A DNA stretch of 7,265 nucleotides, taken from NCBI GenBank assembly GCA_035551935.1, contig DASZMJ010000368.1:1-7265 (forward strand). Reading direction: 5' to 3'. A program made the translations under genes and the position numbers. This stretch comes from DASZMJ01 sp035551935 (lineage in GTDB: Bacteria; Planctomycetota; Planctomycetia; Isosphaerales; Isosphaeraceae). The notes below the pieces were generated by a model. That model was not told the origin of the DNA. It did not search any database and saw nothing but the letters and a program-made list of their open reading frames with translations. Below are positions 1 to 5,234 of this stretch, one piece after another (position 1 is the stretch's first letter; every line of letters begins with the position of its first letter).

Positions 1-609
1 GAGCTCAAGCCGGCCGATTCGTACGAGCGCGAGCTGGTCTACAACATGGTCTGCGCCTCGATCGCGCTGACCCGCGTCCGCAAGGCCGACAACGCCGCGG
101 CCTCGGCCCGCGTCCGCGACGCCGGCGCCAGGTGGGACGACAAGCGTGCGCAGAGCCTCGGTGCGCTGATCGAGGCGATCTACGCCGACGGGATCGAGGC
201 GCACGAGGCCTTGCTGCGCCGCGGCGACGGCTGCCGCTGGCTGATCGCGCGCTGGAACGAGCTGGCCGCGGCGCTCGAGGACGGCGGCCACTGGAGCTTG
301 CCGCTGCGCGACCACGCCCTCCGGCTGCTCGGCCTGCATCCCGGCGCCACGAGCGACCCGACGGTCCAGCTCGTCCACGGCCTGGGCAGGGCGCTGGAGG
401 CCGAGCTGGGCCTCAACGAGACGGAGCACGTCCCGAGCCAGGACTCCAATCCTCGCGAGGAGTTGCGCGCGATCGTGGCCGACGAGCTGGAGGCGTTGGA
501 GGCGCTGCGGCCGGCCTTGGAGGCGGCCGACGCGGCCGGCCTTGGAGGCGGCCGACGCGGCCGACCGCGAGGCGGCGATCGCGGCTTCGTATGTGGATAC
601 GAGCGATGA
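1..609 (+). CDS. Uncharacterised planctomycete-type protein, 5'-truncated by the window and frameshifted near its end
   Basis: The frame is open from base 1 (the first ATG at 46 is internal to the reading frame, so the true start is probably off-window) and stops at TGA 607-609. The visible part is helical and rich in Ala, Arg, Glu and Leu, with the landmarks ERELVYNMVCASIALTRV near the start, then GDGCRWLIARWNELAAAL and LRDHALRLLGL. This order resembles uncharacterised planctomycete proteins that begin with a KHGLTA-like motif; that comparison is from memory and no function is known. After about residue 179 the frame becomes a Gly/Arg-rich string (GLGGGRRGRPRGGDRG) that looks like out-of-frame translation, because a 25-bp tandem duplication at 507-563 shifts the frame. 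The natural C-terminus is in another frame, from about 564 to 919. There are no transmembrane segments or recognisable catalytic motifs. I am fairly sure the gene is real and unsure whether it is still functional. Confidence 0.6.
   Translation, partial: ELKPADSYERELVYNMVCASIALTRVRKADNAAASARVRDAGARWDDKRAQSLGALIEAIYADGIEAHEALLRRGDGCRWLIARWNELAAALEDGGHWSLPLRDHALRLLGLHPGATSDPTVQLVHGLGRALEAELGLNETEHVPSQDSNPREELRAIVADELEALEALRPALEAADAAGLGGGRRGRPRGGDRGFVCGYER
507..563. repeat. 25-bp direct tandem duplication (about 2.3 copies) that shifts the reading frame
   Basis: The sequence repeats exactly with a period of 25 bp: CCTTGGAGGCGGCCGACGCG begins at 515 and again at 540, and the match runs from 507 to 563 before mismatches at 506/531 and 539/564. 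Because 25 is not a multiple of three, the extra copy moves the reading frame by +1. Removing one copy joins the upstream frame to the downstream one as ...LRPALEAADAADREAAIAAS..., a smooth Ala/Glu-rich helix. It could be a genuine slippage mutation, a reversible length switch, or an assembly or sequencing artefact in GC-rich DNA. Confidence 0.9.
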
Positions 610-919
610 TGGGATGCGTCGGCACCGCTACTTGCAGGACCACCTGCGCACGCTCCGGCAGTTCTCGGCGTCGCTGATCGCCAGCAAGAAGGCCCGCCAT
701 ATGCCGCGGCCGGTCCCCGTCGCCGCGCCCGCGCCGGTGGCGCGGCCGACCCCGATGCCGGCCGAGGCGCCGGCGCGGAACGAACCGAAGAATGACGCAA
801 CTCATTTACCAGAATCAAGTTTCGTTGCGAATCCGGTCCCCGGCCCGTCGCGACTGGTCTCGAACCTGTTCACCGCCGAGGCGCCGCGGCCGTCGGCGGC
901 GATCCCCGGGGTCGTTTGA
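564..919 (+). pseudogene. Displaced C-terminal part of the same uncharacterised protein
   Basis: This frame (open back to at least TTG at 542, stop TGA 917-919) continues the protein after the 25-bp duplication. It contains a segment, YVDTSDDGMRRHRYLQDHLR followed by TLRQFSASLIASKK, of the kind I expect at the C-terminal end of this planctomycete family: Asp/Ser, then Gly, an Arg-Tyr pair, and a helix ending in Lys. A Pro/Ala-rich tail follows, with RNEPKNDA and a low-complexity end. No ribosome-binding site or convincing start lies in front of it, so it is better read as the severed 3' end of the upstream gene than as a gene of its own. If the duplication is a sequencing artefact, 1-919 is one intact 3' portion of about 297 codons. 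Confidence 0.6.
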
Positions 920-937
920 GGCCCGATTTGGGCCCTC
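918..937 (+). terminator. Possible hairpin at the stop of the + strand gene
   Basis: GGCCC (920-924), loop GATTT and GGGCC (930-934) form a 5-bp GC stem; two further pairs (918/937 and 919/936) are possible around a bulged base at 935. It begins on the TGA stop codon, which suits a transcript end between convergent genes. No T-tract follows on either strand, so it is not a standard intrinsic terminator. Treat it as a weak candidate. Confidence 0.25.
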
Positions 938-1052
938 GGACGACCGCCATGCATCAGCGAAAGCCGATCCGAACGGGTCGGTGGCGATCGGGGTGCGTCC
1001 GCGACCCGACCCACACACACACGCGGGGGAAAGGGATCGGCCTCCGCCCGCG
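920..1052. other. Convergent intergenic gap
   Basis: These 133 bp separate the 3' ends of the + strand gene and lptB. Apart from the hairpin at 918-937, they hold a short CA run (1013-1023) and a 7-bp inverted repeat (CGGGTCG 975-981 with CGACCCG 1003-1009) whose loop is 21 nt. Neither is followed by a T-rich tract. I see no gene here. Confidence 0.5.
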
Positions 1053-1880
1053 TCAGGATTCCTCCGCGCGCTCCTGCTCGATGACGGCGTCGTCGGGCCC
1101 CGCGGCCGGCCCCTGGCCGAGGGCGTGGGGCTTGGGCTTGTCGAGGGGGTGCCCAGGGTCGTAGCGGTCGCCGAAGTAGGTGCGGCGGGCGTCGGCGTTG
1201 TTCAGGAGCTGCTCGCGGTTGCCCTGCGCGTAGACCTTCCCCTCGTGGATCAGGTAGGCACGGTCGGAGACCTCGAGGACGCGCTCGTAGGAATGATCGG
1301 TCAAGAGGATGCCGATATTGTGCTGGATGGCCAGCACCCGGATGACGTGCTGGATCTCCTGGACGGTCTTCGGGTCGATGGCGGCGAAGGGCTCGTCGAG
1401 CATGATGAGCTTCGGCTCGGTGACGAGGCACCGGGCGATCTCGACCCGCCGTCGCTCGCCGCCGGAGACGCGGTTGCCCTTGGTCTTGCGGATGTGGGTC
1501 AGGCCGAACTGCTCGAGCAGCTGCTCCTGCCGCTGCCTGCGCTGCTTGCGGCTGAGGCCGGGGCGGGTCTCGAGGATCGCCATGAGGTTGTCTTCGACCG
1601 AGAGCTGGCGGAAGACGCTGGCGTCCTGCGGCAGGTAGCCGATGCCGGCGCGGGCACGCTTGAACATCGGCAGATGGGTGACGTCGTTGCCGTCGAACCA
1701 GACCTTGCCGCCGTCGGCGGCGATCAGGCCGATGGTCATGCGGAAGCTCGTCGTCTTGCCGGCGCCGTTGGGCCCGAGCAGGCCGACGACCTCGCCCGCC
1801 TCGACGTCGTAGTCGACGCCGCAGACCACCTTCCGCCGCCGGTACGACTTCTCGAGGCCGCGGACTTCGAGCAGCGCCAT
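1053..1880 (-). CDS. lptB: LPS export ABC transporter ATP-binding protein LptB
   Basis: This is the cytoplasmic ATPase expected to drive LptFG and pull lipopolysaccharide out of the inner membrane towards the outer membrane. All ABC motifs are present: Walker A GPNGAGKTT (36-44), Q-loop Gln85 within the LptB-typical IGYLPQDASVFRQLSVEDNL, signature VSGGERRRVEIAR (138-150), Walker B LIMLDEP (158-164) with catalytic Glu163, D-loop AAIDP, and the H-loop His196 in LLTDH. The GYLPQ.AS.FR.LSV.DNLMA and SGGERRRVEIAR wording is characteristic of LptB rather than of amino-acid-transporter ATPases. The protein is 275 residues against about 241 in E. coli; the excess is a polar C-terminal tail from about residue 241. 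The ATG at 1880 has a good Shine-Dalgarno (GGAGGAA, 1895-1889) 8 nt upstream. It begins 30 nt after the signal peptidase stop, so it is probably the last gene of the lepA operon. No lptFG, lptA or lptC is in the window. Confidence 0.93.
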   Translation of the reverse strand: MALLEVRGLEKSYRRRKVVCGVDYDVEAGEVVGLLGPNGAGKTTSFRMTIGLIAADGGKVWFDGNDVTHLPMFKRARAGIGYLPQDASVFRQLSVEDNLMAILETRPGLSRKQRRQRQEQLLEQFGLTHIRKTKGNRVSGGERRRVEIARCLVTEPKLIMLDEPFAAIDPKTVQEIQHVIRVLAIQHNIGILLTDHSYERVLEVSDRAYLIHEGKVYAQGNREQLLNNADARRTYFGDRYDPGHPLDKPKPHALGQGPAAGPDDAVIEQERAEES

Positions 1881-1910
1881 GGTCGCCGTTCCTCCGTGAA
1901 CGGGGGGGAA

Positions 1911-3641
1911 TTATCGAATCCACTTCATGCGTTCGAGATACGGCCGGAACGGGATGCGGAGGTCGTGGGTGATGCGGATGTCGGGGCCGAAGGGCTTGCC
2001 GTGGGGCCAGTAGACGAAGAACGCCTTGCCGATGAGTGCGGCGCGGGGGACCTCCCAGCTCTGGCGCTCGTTGGGGTCCCAGTCGCGGTCCCTGTTCTCC
2101 CAGGCGCGGCCGTCCTTGCTGCGGGGGCTGTTGTCGCCCATCATCATGTAATGGTCCGGCGAAATCGAATAGGTCCGGGGCTCGCGCAGGGTCAGCGTGC
2201 CGAAGCGACCCGGGTCGGCCAGGAGGTTGAACAGGTCGACGCTGTACTGCGCGGGGTCGTCGCGGTTGAACGACGGCAGGGTCCAGAGGCCGTCGTAGTC
2301 CGAGCCCGAGCCGCCGGAGGGGTCCTGGGTGTAGTAGATGTCGCGCCGCAGGATGAGGTCGCTGATGGCGACCTTCGCGCCGTCGCGGCCGGCGATGCTG
2401 ACGGGGGTCAGGTCCGCGGCCTTGGGGGTCGGCGGCGTCCCGGCGCCGTCGTCGTAGGCGACGCCGTCGCCGAACGGCGTGCGGCCGTCGACCCAGAGGG
2501 TCAGGCGGCCGTCGACGTTGGCGAAGGTCACGTCATGGGTGCCCTGTGCCTTGATGCCGCTGCTGACCTTGGGGCCGATCGGGCGGCCGTTGCGGAAGCA
2601 CTGCGCCTCGCCCTTGGCCAGGTCGAGCACGCAGTCGTGATCGACCCCGCCCTTCACGAGCCGATAGCGGACCAGGCCGGCCGACGACTTGACCTCCAGC
2701 CGCGACTCGATCGTCAGGTCGCCGACCCAGTGCGGGGGGATCGGGGAGCCGTAGGAGGGGATGGTGGTGTTGTACGAGTAATTGTCGGTGATGAGCGTGG
2801 CCCGGGGCGGGTGGGGAATGCGCTGGCCCTGGGCGATCGCCTCCCACTGCCGGGCGTCGGGGATGATGTTTCGGTATCGGAGGACGGCCCATCCGGCGGG
2901 ATCGGCCTGGCCGCCGGCCTCGACGTCGACCGAGAACGTGCCGGTCGGCCCCTCGCGCCACGAGGTGCTGGACTCGGAGGTCCAGCGCCGCCACTCGGGC
3001 AGGCCCTTGAGCGAGCGGGGGCGGTGGGCGTCGTCGTAGACGAGCATCTGCATCGCCCGCTGGTGCCCCAGGGGCTTGCGCTCGATCCGGAACGGGCCGT
3101 CGGAGCCGCGGGGGCGGGTCAGGATGTCGCCGCCGCGGACCATCAGCTCTTCGTCGGGCAGGCCGACGAGCCGCTTGATGTAGTTCTGTTCGGGGTTCTC
3201 GGGGTACTTGAAGACGATGACGTCCCAACGCTTCGGCAGCCCGGCGCCGGGCAGGAACGGGAGGTCGAAGGGGAACTTCATCACGAGGATGCGGTCCCCC
3301 TTGAAGCTGGGGGCGTCGTCGAGCCGGTTCGGGAACCGGCAGTTGGAGCAGAGGCCGCCGATGACGGCCGTGCCCCCCTCGACCTCCTCGGCGGCGTTGA
3401 CGACGAACTCCTCGCCGCACTCGACACAGGTCGCCTGCTTGTGCCGGCCCATGAGGGTCGGGGCCATCGAGCCGGTCGGGATGACGAACGCCTCGGCCGC
3501 GAAGCCGCGGACCAGCAGCGCGAGCAGGAAGGCGACGACGATCGACTCGATGGTCTCGCGGTGGCCTTCCTTGGGGCGTTCCTTGTCCTTGGGGGGGGTC
3601 GCCGGCTTGTTCGCGGCCTCGGCGGTGGCGGTCCGGGTCAT
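1911..3641 (-). CDS. lepB: Signal peptidase I, enlarged (second tandem copy)
   Basis: A type I signal peptidase cuts signal peptides from exported proteins on the periplasmic face of the inner membrane. At 576 residues it is far longer than E. coli LepB (about 324). Order: Lys/Pro-rich cytoplasmic tail (1-29), one membrane helix (about 31-49), box B IPTGSMAPTL with nucleophile Ser58, a zinc-ribbon-like insert C72-x2-C75 ... C98-x2-C101, GDRILV (115-120), box C VIVFKYPENP, box D YIKRLVGLPDE with general-base Lys157, a segment of about 310 residues (about 180-490), then box E GDNSPRSKDGR (502-512). Within the large segment, QRAM.MLVYD (194-203), a strand-rich region with DLTIESRLEV and RLTLWVDG (379-386), and RDIYYT resemble a LamG/concanavalin-like sandwich; this fold call is inference. 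Box E keeps Ser508 and Asp510 but has Gly511 where Ser is usual, followed by a charged insertion. Start ATG 3641 has AAGGGGGG 9 nt upstream. It lies 51 nt after its paralogue. An 8-C run interrupts codons 15-17. Confidence 0.93.
   Translation of the reverse strand: MTRTATAEAANKPATPPKDKERPKEGHRETIESIVVAFLLALLVRGFAAEAFVIPTGSMAPTLMGRHKQATCVECGEEFVVNAAEEVEGGTAVIGGLCSNCRFPNRLDDAPSFKGDRILVMKFPFDLPFLPGAGLPKRWDVIVFKYPENPEQNYIKRLVGLPDEELMVRGGDILTRPRGSDGPFRIERKPLGHQRAMQMLVYDDAHRPRSLKGLPEWRRWTSESSTSWREGPTGTFSVDVEAGGQADPAGWAVLRYRNIIPDARQWEAIAQGQRIPHPPRATLITDNYSYNTTIPSYGSPIPPHWVGDLTIESRLEVKSSAGLVRYRLVKGGVDHDCVLDLAKGEAQCFRNGRPIGPKVSSGIKAQGTHDVTFANVDGRLTLWVDGRTPFGDGVAYDDGAGTPPTPKAADLTPVSIAGRDGAKVAISDLILRRDIYYTQDPSGGSGSDYDGLWTLPSFNRDDPAQYSVDLFNLLADPGRFGTLTLREPRTYSISPDHYMMMGDNSPRSKDGRAWENRDRDWDPNERQSWEVPRAALIGKAFFVYWPHGKPFGPDIRITHDLRIPFRPYLERMKWIR
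3591..3598. repeat. 8-bp G/C homopolymer in codons 15-17 of the second signal peptidase gene
   Basis: Eight G on the + strand (eight C in the coding strand) encode the Thr-Pro-Pro stretch in the cytoplasmic tail, before the membrane helix. A one-base slip here would remove the entire membrane and catalytic part. Whether the length varies cannot be told from one sequence. Confidence 0.8.
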
Positions 3642-3692
3642 CGGCGTCGGCCCCCCTTGGCCGGTGTGGCGGGAGTGTCGGTTCGGCCAGGC

Positions 3693-5234
3693 CTATCGAA
3701 TGTAACGGATTTCCCGCGGGTCGGGAACCCAATACGTCTCGTGGCCGAAGACCTTCAGGGGTAGGCCCCGGCTCGGCAGGTGGACGAGGAACGGCTTGCC
3801 CAGCAGCAATTCCTCGCGCACCACGGGGCTGACGGCCCAGAACCGCGAGTCGTTGGAGACCGGGCTGTTGTCCCCCAGGACGAAGTACTCGCCCCGGCCC
3901 AAGCGGTACGGCACCTCGACGCCGAAGGGGCGACGCAGGGCCCCGGCCAGGGCGCTGGTGTAATAGACGTCGCGATAGACCCGCAAGCCCGACACCTCCG
4001 CCCCCCCCTCGCCGATGGCACCGAGGGCCAGCGGGCTCAGCCACGGCCAGGGGCCCTGGCCGGGGGCGGGGTCGTCGTAGTCGATCGGCTCGAACAGCGG
4101 CACGCCGTCGATGGCCACGGTGAGCCGGCGGTCCATCAACGATGCCTCGACCAGCACCGGCCGGTCCCGGGCCGCCGCCAGGGGGCCGACGACCGGATCG
4201 ACCGGGGTGATCCGCCGCTCCGTGCGGCCGGGCCCGAGCCGACGGATCACCGGCGCGGCCGACTCGCTGTTGGCGAGCGTGACGACGAAGGTGTCGGACC
4301 CCGACCGCAGTCGGAGCGCCAACCCCTCGGACTCGGGGTCGAGCCGCACATGGGCCGCGAGCATCAGGTCGTCGACCCGGTTCTCGCCGCGGACCTCGCC
4401 GCCGTTATACGGGGTGAAGTCGCGGACCGGCCCGTAGCCGCCGCGATCGGGGTCCCAGTGGCGGTATTCGAGCCAGTCGACCCGCCCGTGCTCGTTGCGG
4501 TCGGCCTGATGGACGAAGGCCGTCCCCTCCGGCTTCCAGGCGCTGGCCAGGCGGTTGCCGCCGCGGTCGACCCGGCACGACCAGCGCGGATAGCGGGCGA
4601 TGTCGCGCGGCTGGAAGTCGTGATCGTAGACGAGGATGCGCATCGCCCGCTGCTCGGCCAGGCTCTTGCGCGCGACCCGGCCGTCGATGACCACGTCGCC
4701 GCCGTCGATCAGGACCGACTCGCCCGGCAGGGCGACCACGCGCTTGACGTATGCCTGCGACGGGTCGCCGGGGTTCTGGAAGACCGCGACCTCCCAGCGC
4801 CGCGGCGGTCGCCAATCGAAGAGGTACTTCTGCACGAGGAGGCGGTCGCCGTTGCGCTCGGAGGAGAGTCCCTCGTCGATCCCCTCGGCGCCGCAGTTCG
4901 GGCAGATCGCGCGGCCGGAGCGCCCTTGCTCGTCCATGCCGACGGCGAACCGCATCCGGCAGTCGGGGCAGGTGACCTCGCGGTGCATGCCCATCAAGGT
5001 CGGCGCCATCGAGCCGGTCGGCACGATGTACGCCTCGGCGGCAAAGGTGCGGAAGAGCAGGACGCTCAGGAGCAGCACGACGAGGAACTCGGCCGTCGGC
5101 CGCGACGCCGACGGCCTCGGCCGGGGCACCTCGGGGACCGGGGCCGGGGCGACGACCGGGGACTCGGCGGCCGATCCGGGTCCGTCCCCGGGCGGCTCGT
5201 CCGCGACAGGTCTTTCCCCCGCCTCGTCATTCAT
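3693..5234 (-). CDS. lepB: Signal peptidase I, enlarged (first tandem copy, next to lepA)
   Basis: This 513-residue paralogue of the following gene has the same plan and presumably the same reaction: cleavage of signal peptides at the outer face of the inner membrane. A Pro/Ala/Glu-rich cytoplasmic tail (1-47) precedes one membrane helix (about 49-66). Box B VPTGSMAPTL has nucleophile Ser75. A CPDC (89-92) ... CPNC (111-114) zinc-ribbon-like insert follows, then GDRLLV, box C RWEVAVFQNP, box D YVKRVVALPGE with Lys164, and a segment of about 240 residues. Box E GDNSPVSNDSR (454-464) has the complete canonical residues. The large segment is bounded by QRAMRILVYD (195-204) and RDVYYT (421-426), and contains RLTVAIDG (370-377) matching RLTLWVDG of the paralogue. 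The ATG at 5234 overlaps the lepA stop (ATGAATGA) with no clear Shine-Dalgarno, which suggests coupled translation. The position right after lepA matches E. coli lepA-lepB, so this copy may be the ancestral one. It carries an 8-G run at codons 409-412. Confidence 0.94.
   Translation of the reverse strand: MNDEAGERPVADEPPGDGPGSAAESPVVAPAPVPEVPRPRPSASRPTAEFLVVLLLSVLLFRTFAAEAYIVPTGSMAPTLMGMHREVTCPDCRMRFAVGMDEQGRSGRAICPNCGAEGIDEGLSSERNGDRLLVQKYLFDWRPPRRWEVAVFQNPGDPSQAYVKRVVALPGESVLIDGGDVVIDGRVARKSLAEQRAMRILVYDHDFQPRDIARYPRWSCRVDRGGNRLASAWKPEGTAFVHQADRNEHGRVDWLEYRHWDPDRGGYGPVRDFTPYNGGEVRGENRVDDLMLAAHVRLDPESEGLALRLRSGSDTFVVTLANSESAAPVIRRLGPGRTERRITPVDPVVGPLAAARDRPVLVEASLMDRRLTVAIDGVPLFEPIDYDDPAPGQGPWPWLSPLALGAIGEGGAEVSGLRVYRDVYYTSALAGALRRPFGVEVPYRLGRGEYFVLGDNSPVSNDSRFWAVSPVVREELLLGKPFLVHLPSRGLPLKVFGHETYWVPDPREIRYIR
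4001..4008. repeat. 8-bp C/G homopolymer in codons 409-412 of the first signal peptidase gene
   Basis: Eight C on the + strand (eight G in the coding strand) encode part of an Glu-Gly-Gly-Ala turn near the end of the large inserted segment. A slip would truncate the protein before box E and remove activity. Its length variability is unknown. Confidence 0.8.
5227..5234 (-). promoter_or_regulatory. lepA stop / lepB start overlap (probable translational coupling)
   Basis: The coding strand reads ATGAATGA: the ATG (5234-5232) starts the signal peptidase and the final TGA (5229-5227) ends lepA in another frame. The 16 nt before the ATG (GTCCTGGACGACAGCG) contain no AGGAGG-like site. Reinitiation by ribosomes finishing lepA is the likely way the second gene is translated; this is inference from the layout. 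Confidence 0.6.

Noticed and set aside
975..1009. Inverted repeat CGGGTCG/CGACCCG as a terminator of lptB
   Set aside because: The stem is 7 bp with a 21-nt loop and no T-tract on either strand; such matches are common by chance at this GC content.
1013..1023. Short CA dinucleotide run
   Set aside because: Only about five units in an intergenic gap; too short to claim as a meaningful microsatellite.
1902..1908. Seven-G run between the second signal peptidase and lptB
   Set aside because: On the coding strand it is a C run outside the Shine-Dalgarno, and I could not link it to a regulatory structure.
792..3764. A 990-codon open frame on the + strand opposite lptB and the second signal peptidase
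   Set aside because: It lies antisense to two genes with complete family motifs. Its translation is a monotonous Val/Ala/Asp/Gly/Leu/Arg-rich string with no recognisable domain, as expected from GC-rich codons read backwards.
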